The notes below the pieces were generated by a model. It was not told where the DNA came from and did not search any database. It saw only the letters and a list, made by a program, of their open reading frames with translations. A program made the position numbers and the translations under genes. Below, piece by piece: positions 29,263 through 38,989 of a DNA stretch of 64,000 bases. Source of the DNA: Asaia bogorensis (GTDB taxonomy: Bacteria > Pseudomonadota > Alphaproteobacteria > Acetobacterales > Acetobacteraceae); the NCBI GenBank assembly GCA_945868845.1, contig CAMBMS010000013.1, positions 1 to 64,000 on the forward strand, in the 5' to 3' direction. How positions within the stretch are numbered: the stretch's first letter is position 1; every line of letters starts with the position of its first letter.

Positions 29263-30222
29263 ATGAACCGCCACCCCCTATTTCGCATCGTTCCCGATGA
29301 CACAAAAATCCAGTTCATGCGCGGTCGCATCATGGGGTTGGTGGTCTCCGCCTTCCTTTCCGCCATTTCCGTGGTGCTGTTCTTCTATCCCGGCTTGCAT
29401 CTCGGCATTGATTTTTCCGGTGGCATTGTCATGGAGGTTCGTACCCCGGGCCTCGCCGATTTTGGAAAAATTCGCGCCAGCTTGGCGGAGGACAAGATTG
29501 ATGTCCAAGGCGTGCAACGCTTTGGGGATAACAACCAGGTTGCCATTCGCCTGCCCACCCAGCCCACCGAGGCCGCCACCCAGCAAACCGTCACTCGCGT
29601 GCGCGCCGCGTTGGAAAAAGCCGCCCCCGGCACGCGCATCATGCGCACCGATGCGGTCGGCGCCTCCGTCTCGGCGGAATTATTCCATGACGGCCTAATG
29701 GCCCTGGGCATCAGTCTGCTAATGATCCTGGTCTATATCTGGTTCCGGTTCGAATGGCAGTTCGCGGTCGGCGCCGTCGCCACCCTGGTGCTCGACGTCA
29801 CCAAAACGATCGGCTTTCTCGCCGTCACGCGCCTGGAATTTGATCTGGTAATGGTAGCTGCGATCCTGACGATCCTCGGTTTCTCGACCAACGACAAGGT
29901 AGTGGTCTATGACCGCATGCGGGAAAATCTACGCAAATACAAAACTATGCCTCTGCGTCAATTGATCGACCTGTCGATCAACGAAACCCTGAATCGCACG
30001 CTCGGCACGTCGATGACCATCTTTCTGGCCAGCTTGCCCTTGGCTCTGTTCGGCGGCGCCTCGATCGCGCATTTCGCCTGGATGATGTTATTTGGCATTA
30101 TTGTCGGAACTTCATCTTCCATCTTCATTGCTGCTCCTATTTTATTGTTTTTAGGAGAAAATCGTCTACGCCGAGATGCTGGAACCCCGGCCAAATCGGC
30201 GGATACGCTCGCCCTGCCATAA
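29263..30222 (+). CDS. secF: Protein translocase subunit SecF
   Basis: 319 aa, normal SecF length. N-terminal helix near 25-42, then G-I-D-F-S-G-G-I-V near 47-55, a short periplasmic domain and five helices. The conserved G-F-S-T-N-D-K-V-V-V-Y-D-R segment near 206-218 is the SecF counterpart of the SecD motif. Partner of SecD in the Sec translocon; the two genes form one transcript. Downstream is only a decayed monooxygenase. Confidence 0.95.
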   Translation: MNRHPLFRIVPDDTKIQFMRGRIMGLVVSAFLSAISVVLFFYPGLHLGIDFSGGIVMEVRTPGLADFGKIRASLAEDKIDVQGVQRFGDNNQVAIRLPTQPTEAATQQTVTRVRAALEKAAPGTRIMRTDAVGASVSAELFHDGLMALGISLLMILVYIWFRFEWQFAVGAVATLVLDVTKTIGFLAVTRLEFDLVMVAAILTILGFSTNDKVVVYDRMRENLRKYKTMPLRQLIDLSINETLNRTLGTSMTIFLASLPLALFGGASIAHFAWMMLFGIIVGTSSSIFIAAPILLFLGENRLRRDAGTPAKSADTLALP

Positions 30223-30252
30223 CACTGGCCCGACGCCATCCTGACAGCGTGC

Positions 30253-30768
30253 CCGTGAACCCCATCCTCGATCCTGTTGTCGCCGGAACCCACGCGGAAG
30301 CGGAAGACAAGAAAACGGCTATCGATCGGCAATACCGGTAAACCTACGGTCTTTCGCTCCTCTCCGAAGCGCTCAATTTGGACTTTGCCAAAAAGGCTAT
30401 GGGCGAATGTTTGCCGACGAAAAATTGGGCGGCAGGTCCGGCATGCAGGCTTTGCGCGATCGTGTCATGCAGGCCACCGGGCGCAACCCGACCGTGCGCG
30501 ACTTCCTAAACGTGACCCATCGCGGCCGCCCGCGCGCGGCCGCAATCGGCACCCCGAAGGACGTCGCGGACCGCATGGAGGACTGGTGTACCAGCCGCGC
30601 CTGCGACGGCTTCGTGATTTCCGTCACGCATGGTCCTGGCGACCATTAGGATTTCATCCGCTTCGTCATCCCCGAACTGCAACGCCGCAGCATCTTTCAC
30701 CAGGACTATGCCGTCCCCATCTTGGGCGGCAGTCTGGGCTTGCCCCGCCCTGCCATCGGGAGTTGGTG
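30253..30768 (+). pseudogene. C-terminal remnant of an LLM-class FMN-dependent monooxygenase (nitrilotriacetate monooxygenase type)
   Basis: Frames broken by stops give, in order, P-V-V-A-G-T-H-A-E-A-E-D-K, L-S-L-L-S-E-A-L-N-L-D, R-D-F-L-N-V-T-H-R-G-R, I-G-T-P-K-D-V-A-D-R-M-E-D-W, C-D-G-F-V-I-S and, after a stop, F-I-R-F-V-I-P-E-L-Q-R-R. This is the last third of the NtaA/SnaA/DszA-type monooxygenases. The N-terminal two-thirds are missing. The 3' end overlaps the convergent class II aldolase gene by about 60 bp. Confidence 0.7.
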
Positions 30769-31404
30769 CCGGTCCGCATAAACGCGAAACCGCGCCTTTG
30801 CGGCGCGCATTTCCTCGGGTGACAAAATCCGTACCACCCCTGCAGACCGCGCTAGCAAATATTGCCGGCACAACGTTTCCAGCAGAATCGCCTGGCTGAG
30901 CGCATGGCCTGCGTCGCGCCCGAACACCGCCATGCCATGATTGGCGAGCAGACACGCGCTGCGTTCCGCCATCGCCGACACCGCCGCATCCGCCAAGCTC
31001 GAAGTGCCAAACGTCACATAAGGCGCGCAGCGTATCGCCCCACCAAACCCTGCGATCATGTAATGAAACGCCGGCAGCCCCTCGTTCAAACAGGAAAGCG
31101 CCGTCGCCGCATCGGCGTGCGTATGCACTACGCACCCCGCCGCCGGAAACTTTCGGTAGATCGCCGCATGCAAATGCCACTCGCTGGAAGGGCGCGAATC
31201 ACCCTGCACCTTCCCATCCAGGGACATCGCCGCCACCTTATCGGCGGTTACATCCTCTGCCGCCACGCCTGACGCCGTAATCAGCATCGCTGAGGAAGCA
31301 CGCACGCTCACATTGCCGGAACTGGCGGAACACATCCCAAGCCGCCCAAGATCCTGATAAAGGGCGGCGACCTGTTCCCGAGCCACCGCCATATCGTTCC
31401 TCAC
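30706..31404 (-). CDS. Class II aldolase/adducin family protein
   Basis: 232 aa from a GTG that overlaps the stop of the upstream dehydrogenase (GTGA); an ATG at 31392 is an alternative. The fold is like fuculose- and ribulose-phosphate aldolases: S-S-G-N-V-S-V near 28-34, T-A-S-G-V near 43, S-S-E-W-H-L-H near 72-78 (acid/base Glu and region near zinc), V-V-H-T-H-A-D near 91-97 (zinc His pair) and a further A-N-H-G-M near 150. It should cleave or epimerise a sugar phosphate or decarboxylate a related acid. Last gene of a four-gene minus-strand set. Confidence 0.9.
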   Translation of the reverse strand: MRNDMAVAREQVAALYQDLGRLGMCSASSGNVSVRASSAMLITASGVAAEDVTADKVAAMSLDGKVQGDSRPSSEWHLHAAIYRKFPAAGCVVHTHADAATALSCLNEGLPAFHYMIAGFGGAIRCAPYVTFGTSSLADAAVSAMAERSACLLANHGMAVFGRDAGHALSQAILLETLCRQYLLARSAGVVRILSPEEMRAAKARFRVYADRHQLPMAGRGKPRLPPKMGTA

Positions 31405-32453
31405 ATCAGGAACACGCCCTTGCCCGTGCTCTGCTTGTCGAACAGCTCATAGGCTTCCTTCGCCTGATCGAGCTTCCAAGTATGCGTGAATAATTTATCC
31501 ACATCCACTTTGCGGTCGATGCAGAACTGCGCGCAATCCGCCTGCCCCTGCTGGGAGAAGGTCCAGGACGCCAGCACGGTTAGCTGCTTGCGCAGCATGT
31601 CCGGGCTGACCTCGATCGTCACGTCATTGCCTTCGCCGACGAACGCCACCGTCCCCCAAACCTTCGCGGAGCGGATCGCCTGGATGCGCGCTTGTGGCGA
31701 GGCCGAGGTATCCAATGCCGCCGGCACGCCATAGCCATGTGTCAGATCCTTGATTGCCTGCACCGGATCGTTAGAGCCCGGGTCGACCACCTCATCCGCG
31801 CCGAATTCCTTCGCCCGCTCCAGTCGGTCGGTGGAGATGTCTAGCGCGATCACCCGCGCCCCCATCGCCTTCGCCAATTGCGTGGCGGACAGTCCCACGG
31901 GCCCCTGGCCGAAAATGGCGATGGTGTCGTTGCCCGAAAGGTTCAACCGCCGCAGCGCGCCATATGCCGTGCCCGTACCGCAGGAAATCGCCGCCCCGGC
32001 GGTGAAGCTCAGCTCATCGCGCAGCGGCACCAGAGTAAAATGCGGCACCTTTATATATTTGGCATGCGCGCCATGCGCATTATTGCCAAACACCTTCACC
32101 GGCGCATCCTGGCAGAGCTGCGACCAGCCGCCCCGGCAATGGTTGCAGGTGTGGCAGCCCTCGTAGTGATGTACCATCACTCGGTCGCCGATTTTGCCCC
32201 ACTCCTTTCCCACACCAGGCCCAATTGCGGCAATTACGCCGCACGGCTCGTGACCCATGATCGTCGGTCCCTGCGGCTCTGCCCGAAAGCCGAGGCTCGT
32301 CGGTGCCCCCTTGGCCCGGCGGTAAGATTTCAGATCGGACCCGCACATGCCTGATGCCTTGATCTCGACCACCACCTCGCCCATGCCCGGCGTAGGATCG
32401 GGAAACTCCACGAACTCCACCATCCGGTCGCCAGGAAATGTCACGCCTTTCAT
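31401..32453 (-). CDS. Zinc-dependent alcohol/polyol dehydrogenase (MDR)
   Basis: 350 aa from the ATG at 32453, preceded by a TGGAGG site; a longer frame is unsupported. Catalytic zinc ligands: Cys in S-G-M-C-G-S-D-L near 36 and the G-H-E-P-C-G block near 65. The structural zinc loop C-H-T-C-N-H-C-x7-C is largely kept near 96-110. Rossmann G-Q-G-P-V-G near 175. Resembles threonine/sorbitol dehydrogenase-type enzymes. Overlaps the class II aldolase start by four bases and follows the FMN hydroxyacid oxidase by 16 bp, so the three are an operon. Confidence 0.93.
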   Translation of the reverse strand: MKGVTFPGDRMVEFVEFPDPTPGMGEVVVEIKASGMCGSDLKSYRRAKGAPTSLGFRAEPQGPTIMGHEPCGVIAAIGPGVGKEWGKIGDRVMVHHYEGCHTCNHCRGGWSQLCQDAPVKVFGNNAHGAHAKYIKVPHFTLVPLRDELSFTAGAAISCGTGTAYGALRRLNLSGNDTIAIFGQGPVGLSATQLAKAMGARVIALDISTDRLERAKEFGADEVVDPGSNDPVQAIKDLTHGYGVPAALDTSASPQARIQAIRSAKVWGTVAFVGEGNDVTIEVSPDMLRKQLTVLASWTFSQQGQADCAQFCIDRKVDVDKLFTHTWKLDQAKEAYELFDKQSTGKGVFLM

Positions 32454-32469
32454 TAGATATCCTCCAGTT

Positions 32470-33609
32470 TCACTTGCGGTGGGGAGTATACACATCCATC
32501 AGCGGAAACGCGCCATGGACATGAGGATTGAACACTGGCGGCGCCGCATGCAGATGCGCTCGGTTCAACTGGCTCAATGCCGTGCAACCGATCAGCGCCA
32601 GATCGACGCCCATTTCATGCTCCAGCAATTCCATCAGCTGTACCAAAGCCTTCGCCCCGCCGGCCGCCAACCCATAACAATAGAGTCTCCCGATCGCCAC
32701 CGAATCGGCCCCCAGCGCGATCGCCTTCAGTACATCGGTGCCGCGCGAGAAACTACCATCCACGATTGTTCGCGCCCGCCCCTGAATGGCGTCCAGGACT
32801 TCAGGCAGTACATCCATCGCGCCCCGCCCATGATCCAGTTGCCGTCCGCCATGGTTGGACACCCACACCACGTCGACACCATGTTCACACGCGATCGCCG
32901 CATCCTCGGCGGTCGCGATCCCCTTTAGAATCAGGGGCACAGAATGCTTGTCCTTGAACCGCCTGATCTTATCCCAGTTGAACCCTGCCTGATCTGCATG
33001 CCCAGTTGCCGCCGCACGCCAGGGTTTGACGAAACGCCGGGAAATATCGCGCTCCCGCCGGCTATAGGCCTGCGTATCGACGGTAATGCAGAAGGCCTCA
33101 TACCCGCTATCCACCGCGCGCGCGACGTGATCATCGACGAACTCATCACCGCCCCGGACATATAATTGAAAGATCCGCCGCCCGTCCCCAGATGCCCGGG
33201 CCACATCCTCCAGACCAGGTTTGGTGACGGAGCTCACCACAATTGGTACGCCGAACGTGGTCGCCGCCCGAGCGGCCTCCGCGCCGCCTTCCGGATGAAA
33301 CGACTCCAATGATCCCACCGGCGCGAACATTACTGGCAGGCGCATTTTCTTGCCGAGGAAGGAATGGCTGACATCCACCTTAGACACATCGCGCAGCACG
33401 CGGGGACGAAACGCCAAACTGTCCAGCGCCAACCGGTTGCGACGCATCGTCGTCTCGGTCTCGGTTGCGCCCACCAGATAGTCCCATATATTGCCGGTTA
33501 GATTGGCGCGTGCGGCCTCGACGAATTCGTGCAAAACTTGAAAATCACCTTCTGGCTCGGCCAGATGGCCTCCGGGCTGAGATATGGTGGGTTTGGTATT
33601 AGCGGACAT
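32470..33609 (-). CDS. FMN-dependent alpha-hydroxy-acid oxidizing protein (LldD/glycolate-oxidase family)
   Basis: 379 aa. FMN-binding barrel with P-V-M-F-A-P-V-G near 90-97, Q-L-Y-V-R-G near 143, the T-V-D-T-Q near 175, L-I-L-K-G-I near 225 (phosphate-site Lys) and the catalytic V-S-N-H-G-G-R-Q-L-D near 250-259 containing the active-site His and Arg. It oxidises a 2-hydroxyacid to the oxoacid; whether electrons go to oxygen or a quinone is unclear. First gene upstream of the dehydrogenase and aldolase in a likely operon; a ketopantoate-reductase-like gene precedes it. Confidence 0.92.
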   Translation of the reverse strand: MSANTKPTISQPGGHLAEPEGDFQVLHEFVEAARANLTGNIWDYLVGATETETTMRRNRLALDSLAFRPRVLRDVSKVDVSHSFLGKKMRLPVMFAPVGSLESFHPEGGAEAARAATTFGVPIVVSSVTKPGLEDVARASGDGRRIFQLYVRGGDEFVDDHVARAVDSGYEAFCITVDTQAYSRRERDISRRFVKPWRAAATGHADQAGFNWDKIRRFKDKHSVPLILKGIATAEDAAIACEHGVDVVWVSNHGGRQLDHGRGAMDVLPEVLDAIQGRARTIVDGSFSRGTDVLKAIALGADSVAIGRLYCYGLAAGGAKALVQLMELLEHEMGVDLALIGCTALSQLNRAHLHAAPPVFNPHVHGAFPLMDVYTPHRK

Positions 33610-33698
33610 GTTGTTTCAGCCTCTCACGATAAAGCTTTCAATCATGATGGCGCATCCTTCCCGTCCGTCCTGTCAAGGGAGAGGGTAGGGGCGCAATC

Positions 33699-34625
33699 CT
33701 ACGTGGGCGCCCCGTTCGCGTACGGCTTCAGCACCGCGTAGAGTACGTTATGCGTCGGCGTCGGTACCCCCAACTCGCGCCCCAGCGCCACCACCTTACC
33801 GGACAGCCAGGGTAGCTCCAGCCGATTACCACGTAACAGATCCACAGCCATGGATGGCATCATCTCCGCCGGAAAATTTTTCGCTGCCCGTAGCAATTCG
33901 GCTTCTAGGGTCGGGACTAAATCCACCCCGCTGGCTCGCCCTAGAGCCGCGATTTCCGCGACGCTCGATTCCAACAAGGCAAAACCCTCCGGATCGTCGC
34001 GCAACTTACCCAATGGAAGCCGGACCGCCGCGATGACCGCCGCCATCGTGCCCAGAAAAATGAATTTCGTCCATAATGCTGCCTTAATATTGTTGGTATT
34101 CGCCGCGTCGAACCCGGCTACCTTGCACGCCGTCAGAAACGCCGCGCCACGTTGGCTGGGCTGTCCATCCAACTCTCCGAACTCGAGTTTCATAAATGTA
34201 CCGGTCTGGCGAATTACCCCGGGGGCATCGATCGTCGCGCTGATTTGCGCCACGCCGCCCATCACCGCATCCTTGCCAAGGATCGGGATCAGGCGATCTG
34301 CGGCATCGATACCGTTCTGCAGCGGAATCACCGCTGTATTCGGCCCGATCAATGGCTTGATCGCGGCCCCCGCGCTTTCCAGGTCCCACAGCTTTACGCA
34401 GAACAAGACAACATCCACCACGCCAATACTGGCGGGATCGTCGCTCGCCTGCACGGGATTGATGTGAATATCGCCGCGCGGACCATTCACCTGCAGCCCA
34501 TTCGTCTTCATTGCCGCCAGATGCGCCCCGCGCGCGACAAATGTCACATCCGCCCCTGCCTTTGCTAAAGCCGCCCCGAATGCGCCGCCCACGCCACCGG
34601 TTCCAATCACCGCGATCCGCATCAT
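33699..34625 (-). CDS. Ketopantoate reductase family protein (PanE/ApbA-like)
   Basis: 308 aa. N-terminal NADP-binding G-T-G-G-V-G-G-A-F-G near 8-17, then V-K-L-W-D near 77 and P-L-Q-N-G-I near 101-106; the C-terminal domain has the A-L-W-T-K-F block near 185 with the catalytic Lys. These mark the PanE/ApbA family. Because it sits in a catabolic cluster and genomes often have several paralogues, it may reduce another 2-oxoacid rather than ketopantoate. It heads the minus-strand set, with 89 bp before the hydroxyacid oxidase. Confidence 0.88.
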   Translation of the reverse strand: MMRIAVIGTGGVGGAFGAALAKAGADVTFVARGAHLAAMKTNGLQVNGPRGDIHINPVQASDDPASIGVVDVVLFCVKLWDLESAGAAIKPLIGPNTAVIPLQNGIDAADRLIPILGKDAVMGGVAQISATIDAPGVIRQTGTFMKLEFGELDGQPSQRGAAFLTACKVAGFDAANTNNIKAALWTKFIFLGTMAAVIAAVRLPLGKLRDDPEGFALLESSVAEIAALGRASGVDLVPTLEAELLRAAKNFPAEMMPSMAVDLLRGNRLELPWLSGKVVALGRELGVPTPTHNVLYAVLKPYANGAPT

Positions 34626-34750
34626 TTTTACTCCCTATGCTAAGCTCCATCCTGCGTACCGCCCCCGCCCCCGTCCAGCCCCAATTGCACTCGACAAGAA
34701 CCCAGGGCACCCTGTCCCTAACACGACAAACGACGTGGCGGAGGAAGAGA

Positions 34751-36460
34751 ATGGAATTCGATTACATCATCGTGGGCGGCGGCTCCGCCGGATCCACCCT
34801 GGCCAACCGGCTATCCGCGCGCAGTACCAATAAGGTCCTGGTCTGCGAAGCTGGTATCGACACTCCGCCCGGCAAGGAACCCAGCGAGATTCTCGATTCC
34901 TACCCTGGTACCGCGTATCTGAACGAACGCTTCATCTGGTCAAAGTTGCAGGTCACCACCGAGGTGATTTCCCACAACAATCCCGACGCACCGAAACCGA
35001 AACTGCGCCGCTACGAACAGGCCCGCGTCCTCGGCGGTGGCTCGTCCATCAACGGCCAGATGGCCAATCGCGGCGCCCCCACCGATTACGAGGAATGGGC
35101 CGCGCGCGGCGCCCTCGGCTGGAAGTGGCAGGATTGCCTGCCCTATTTCAGAAAGATCGAAAAAGACCTGGATTTCAACGACGAATGGCACGGCCAGGAT
35201 GGACACATCCCCGTCCGTCGCGTCCCCGAGCAGCAATGGTCCGGCCATGCCAAAGCCGTTGCGCAAGCCTTCAAGGATAACGGCTATAAATACCTGCCTG
35301 ACCAGAACGGGCATTTCGAGGACGGCTATTTCCCCGTCACCATTTCCAATGCCGAGGAAAAACGCGTCTCCGCCTCCATCGGCTATCTGAATGCCGAGGT
35401 GCGCAAACGCGAAAACCTCACCATCTCCACCAACACCCAGGTCACCGAACTTCTGTTCGACGGCCTCCAGTGCGTCGGCGTCAGGGCACTGGTGAACGGA
35501 CAGCAGACTGAATTCCGCGCCAAGGAAATCATCCTCTGCTCCGGTGCCATCCATTCTCCCGCGCATCTCATGCGGGCCGGCATCGGCCCTGCGGGGCATC
35601 TGCGCGATCTCGGCATCCCCATCCGCCACGCGCTAGGCGGCGTCGGCCAGCGACTAATGGATCATCCCTCCATCGCGCTGGCATCGTTCCTAAAGCCGCA
35701 AGCACGCGTGACGAACAAGGAAACACGCCGGCATATTTTTGTCGCCGCACGCTACTCCTCCCAGATGGGCGGCGCCGCACCGGGGGACATGTTTATCGTC
35801 GGTGCATCAAAGACATCGTGGCACTCGGTGGGCGAGCAGATCGCCAGCTTCATCCTGTTCGTCAACAAGACCTTCTCCGAAACCGGCCAGGTCAAACTCA
35901 TTAGCCGCAACTGGTCCGACGAACCCGAAGTCGAATTTAATCTTTTGTCTGATAAACGCGATCTCGACCGCATCGCCGATGGCATCCGCCGTATCGCCCC
36001 GCTCTTCAATCATCCTTCCATGCAAGCGATGATGAGTGACCCGTTCCCCGCCAGCTATTCTGACAAGGTGCGCCAGGTCGGTAAGATCAACACAAAAAAC
36101 AAAATCCTCACCGGCGTCATGTCCAAGCTGCTGGACGGCCCCGGCTTCCTCCGCCGCGTGCTGATCGAAAAACTCATCATGGAGGGCTTCACCCTGGATG
36201 GCGTCTGCAACGACGAGGACCAGGCCGAAGCCTTCATCCGTCGCGCCGCCGTCGGGGTCTGGCACGCCTCCTGCACATGCCGAATGGGATCGGAGGATGA
36301 TCCGATGTCGGTCACCAACAATGCCGGACGCGTGCATGGCATTGGTGGGCTGCGCGTGGTGGATGCCTCTATTTTCCCTGTGGTGCCCTGCGCCAACACC
36401 AATTTCCCGACCATCATGACGGCGGAGAAAATTTCCGACGCCATCCTTGCTGGGTACTGA
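34751..36460 (+). CDS. GMC family oxidoreductase (choline/alcohol dehydrogenase type)
   Basis: 569 aa from the ATG at 34751, preceded by GAGGAAGAG; the in-frame upstream extension is antisense to the neighbour. FAD-binding G-G-G-S-A-G-S-T-L-A near 9-18, GMC signature 1 around R-V-L-G-G-G-S-S-I-N-G near 93-103, signature 2 C-S-G-A-I-H-S-P near 262, catalytic His in W-H-A-S-C-T-C-R-M-G near 505 and the N-x-N-F-P-T-I-M-T segment near 550. It oxidises an alcohol, passing electrons to an unknown acceptor. Divergent from the ketopantoate-reductase-like gene. Confidence 0.93.
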   Translation: MEFDYIIVGGGSAGSTLANRLSARSTNKVLVCEAGIDTPPGKEPSEILDSYPGTAYLNERFIWSKLQVTTEVISHNNPDAPKPKLRRYEQARVLGGGSSINGQMANRGAPTDYEEWAARGALGWKWQDCLPYFRKIEKDLDFNDEWHGQDGHIPVRRVPEQQWSGHAKAVAQAFKDNGYKYLPDQNGHFEDGYFPVTISNAEEKRVSASIGYLNAEVRKRENLTISTNTQVTELLFDGLQCVGVRALVNGQQTEFRAKEIILCSGAIHSPAHLMRAGIGPAGHLRDLGIPIRHALGGVGQRLMDHPSIALASFLKPQARVTNKETRRHIFVAARYSSQMGGAAPGDMFIVGASKTSWHSVGEQIASFILFVNKTFSETGQVKLISRNWSDEPEVEFNLLSDKRDLDRIADGIRRIAPLFNHPSMQAMMSDPFPASYSDKVRQVGKINTKNKILTGVMSKLLDGPGFLRRVLIEKLIMEGFTLDGVCNDEDQAEAFIRRAAVGVWHASCTCRMGSEDDPMSVTNNAGRVHGIGGLRVVDASIFPVVPCANTNFPTIMTAEKISDAILAGY

Positions 36461-36478
36461 AAGGTGGAAGGCGGCGCG

Positions 36479-37474
36479 CTACTCCGCCGCCTTCCTCGTC
36501 CAAACCGGCGGCTCAACCGCCCCCACCTGATCGGTAATCCGCCGGTATGCCTCCGGCCGGCGGTGCTTGTCGAACGCGAAGATCGTCGTCCGCCCCAGGG
36601 TGCACATATCTAAGTTGCAATCGGCGGTGATTAGTTCGTCGTCCCAGGTGCCGGCCTGGGCGATGATCTCGCCCTGCGGGTTGACGATGATGGAGTGGCC
36701 AAACAACTCGCACCCATCCTCCGTTCCCGCCTTCGCCGTCGCCACCGCGAAGCAGGCGTTCTGATAGGCCCCCGCCTGGATCGAAAGATGCGAATGGAAC
36801 ACGCGCAGGTGATGCGCCTCGAACCCACCCGCCTCCTGATTGATCGACGGCGTGTTGTAGCCCAGCATCACCAGCTCCACCGATTGCAACCCCAACACTC
36901 GCCACGCCTCCGGCCAACGCCGGTCATTGCAGATCATCATGCCCATGTTGAGGCCCGACAGCCCGCCCATCGGGGCCCGGATCACCGGGAAGCCGAGATT
37001 ACCGACCTCGAAATACCGCTTCTCTAGATGCTGCACGTTGCGCCGTGAATCGAACTCCGCATGCCCCGGTAGATGTACCTTGCGGTATTTTAGTAAAACG
37101 TCGCCACCCGGGTTCACCAGGATCGCGGTATTGAAGTGCCGCTTGTGCACCAACCCATCCGCATCAGCCTCGTGCGCGATCTCCGCATAACCCAGATGAA
37201 ATCCGATCCCATATTTCCGTGCCGCCACGAATAACGGAGCTGTTTCGTTGGATGGCATGCTGGCCTCGAACCAATGATCCGCCTCGCCGACATTCTCGTG
37301 ATAGTGGCGCGGAAAGAACGTGGTCAGGGCTAGTTCCGGAAACACCACCAATTCCACGCCACGCTGGTCCGCGCGCTCCATCAGCCGCACCATACGTTCG
37401 ACGGCAACCGAACGTGGCTCGGCCTTCTGGATCGGTCCAAGTTGCGCCGCCGCGACAGTGATGCTCCGAGACAC
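36479..37474 (-). CDS. N-carbamoyl-D-amino-acid amidohydrolase-like nitrilase-superfamily protein
   Basis: 331 aa. The nitrilase triad is visible: E47 in F-P-E-L-A, K132 in Y-R-K-V-H-L-P-G and C182 in [11 protein letters not shown]. The last motif, and the downstream L-G-Y-N-T-P, are those of D-carbamoylases. It would hydrolyse an N-carbamoyl amino acid to the amino acid, ammonia and CO2. It is 10 bp downstream of a hydantoinase-like gene in the same direction, the classic pairing that converts cyclic ureides to amino acids. Confidence 0.9.
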   Translation of the reverse strand: MSRSITVAAAQLGPIQKAEPRSVAVERMVRLMERADQRGVELVVFPELALTTFFPRHYHENVGEADHWFEASMPSNETAPLFVAARKYGIGFHLGYAEIAHEADADGLVHKRHFNTAILVNPGGDVLLKYRKVHLPGHAEFDSRRNVQHLEKRYFEVGNLGFPVIRAPMGGLSGLNMGMMICNDRRWPEAWRVLGLQSVELVMLGYNTPSINQEAGGFEAHHLRVFHSHLSIQAGAYQNACFAVATAKAGTEDGCELFGHSIIVNPQGEIIAQAGTWDDELITADCNLDMCTLGRTTIFAFDKHRRPEAYRRITDQVGAVEPPVWTRKAAE

Positions 37475-37484
37475 GATATCCTCC

Positions 37485-38858
37485 CTATGCTGAAGCGCGT
37501 TTCACAAACTGCCCCGTCCCTGGTTTCGCCAGCACCTGCGTCCCATCCCAGATGCACGTCCCGCGCAAATAGCTCGCCGCCACCCGCGCCCGCATTGTGC
37601 GCCCATGATAGGGTGACCAACGAAGTTCCGGCCGATCTACGATCACCGCCTCGTCGAATTGGTATTCGGTGCGTTCCAGCACCACGAAATCGGCATCCGA
37701 CCCCACTCGGATCGCCCCTTTCTTTGGCCAGATACCATGCAGCTTCGCGGATCGCTCGGCGCAGTAGCGTGCCATCATCGTCGGCGGCAGCCCGCGTTCG
37801 TCCAGCAAGGTGAACATCAGCGGCGCGAAACTCTGCAACCCGGTCAGGCCAGCCCCGCAGGCAAAGATATCCGGCAATAATTTCCGCTCGATCGGCCACG
37901 GCGCATGGTCAGTGGAGACATAGGCTACCTTGTCTTCGATTAGAGATTGCCACATGAGCTCCACCTCAGCCTTGGTGCGAAACGGCGGATTGCATTTCCC
38001 CTTACCACCCAGCCGCACGACGTCTTCTTCGGTCATGCACAGATACTGAATGCAGGCCTCGCCGGTTGCATTGAACCCGCCCGCGCCGCCTGCCTTGCGA
38101 AACATTTCTGCTAACTCAAACCCGCGTGCGATGGAGGAATGCGCGATATGCACATGCGCACCGGTTTGTCGGCCGATCTCGAAAATTTCTAGATCAGCCA
38201 TACTCTCGGCTAAGGCCGGACGGGTGCGGCAATGCATGATTGGATCGGTCCGCCCGGCCGCCTTCGCTTCCGCCGTCAGCCGCTCCACCAGTTCCTGGTC
38301 TTCGTTGTGGATCGCCACCGGCAACCCTGTCTTGGCGATTTCGGCGAACGCTTCCACCATCGTCGGATGATCGATGCGGGGAAACCGCACCGGGTCATAT
38401 TCATAGGTGGACAGCTTGAACGCCGAAATCCCCGACGCCGCTAGATCGGGAATGGCATGCACCCCGCCGGTCTTCAAAATCGTCCCGTACAACGCCATGT
38501 CGACATGCGACGAGCGGTTCACCACCGTGATTTTCTGCTCCAGTAGCCGCGCATTCGTCACCGGCGCTGGTACGTCGTACGGCATGTCGCAGCAGGTCGT
38601 CACACCCCCCGCTGCCGCGCTGCGTGATGCATTCTCGATCCCCGCCCATCCTAGCGCGGAGGAGGTGTGCATATGCCCATCCACCAACCCCGGTAGCACC
38701 AGTTTGCCGCGATGATCGATCGTATCCGAGGCCGGTGGCGGCTCGCCCTGCCCGATGGCGGTAATCACCTCCCCGCGCAACGCCACGTAGCCGCGCGGCA
38801 ACACACGATCGGTTGTCACGATATCGCCCAGGATTACCCGGTCGAAAGGTTCCGCCAT
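37485..38858 (-). CDS. Dihydropyrimidinase/allantoinase-like cyclic amidohydrolase
   Basis: 457 aa. Metal-dependent amidohydrolase barrel: H62-x-H64 in G-H-M-H, the likely carbamylated K148 in A-F-K-L-S, H184 in A-I-H-N-E, H240 in I-A-H-S and the Asp of S-T-D-H-A-P-W near 330. The first motif is G-H-M-H rather than the more usual D-x-H-x-H, so the residue before is Gly. It opens a cyclic ureide such as a hydantoin, dihydropyrimidine or allantoin. The product would be the substrate of the carbamoylase encoded just downstream. Confidence 0.9.
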   Translation of the reverse strand: MAEPFDRVILGDIVTTDRVLPRGYVALRGEVITAIGQGEPPPASDTIDHRGKLVLPGLVDGHMHTSSALGWAGIENASRSAAAGGVTTCCDMPYDVPAPVTNARLLEQKITVVNRSSHVDMALYGTILKTGGVHAIPDLAASGISAFKLSTYEYDPVRFPRIDHPTMVEAFAEIAKTGLPVAIHNEDQELVERLTAEAKAAGRTDPIMHCRTRPALAESMADLEIFEIGRQTGAHVHIAHSSIARGFELAEMFRKAGGAGGFNATGEACIQYLCMTEEDVVRLGGKGKCNPPFRTKAEVELMWQSLIEDKVAYVSTDHAPWPIERKLLPDIFACGAGLTGLQSFAPLMFTLLDERGLPPTMMARYCAERSAKLHGIWPKKGAIRVGSDADFVVLERTEYQFDEAVIVDRPELRWSPYHGRTMRARVAASYLRGTCIWDGTQVLAKPGTGQFVKRASA

Positions 38859-38989
38859 GTCGCCCCACTCCCCGCTTGCCGTCCCGTCGCCCCGACCTTA
38901 CGAATGAACCTGACTGAGGCTAGACCCGCTCCAGCCATAACGCCAACCTGTCCCCAAGGGCACTGACCATCCAAAGAGAGAGCAAGCGC

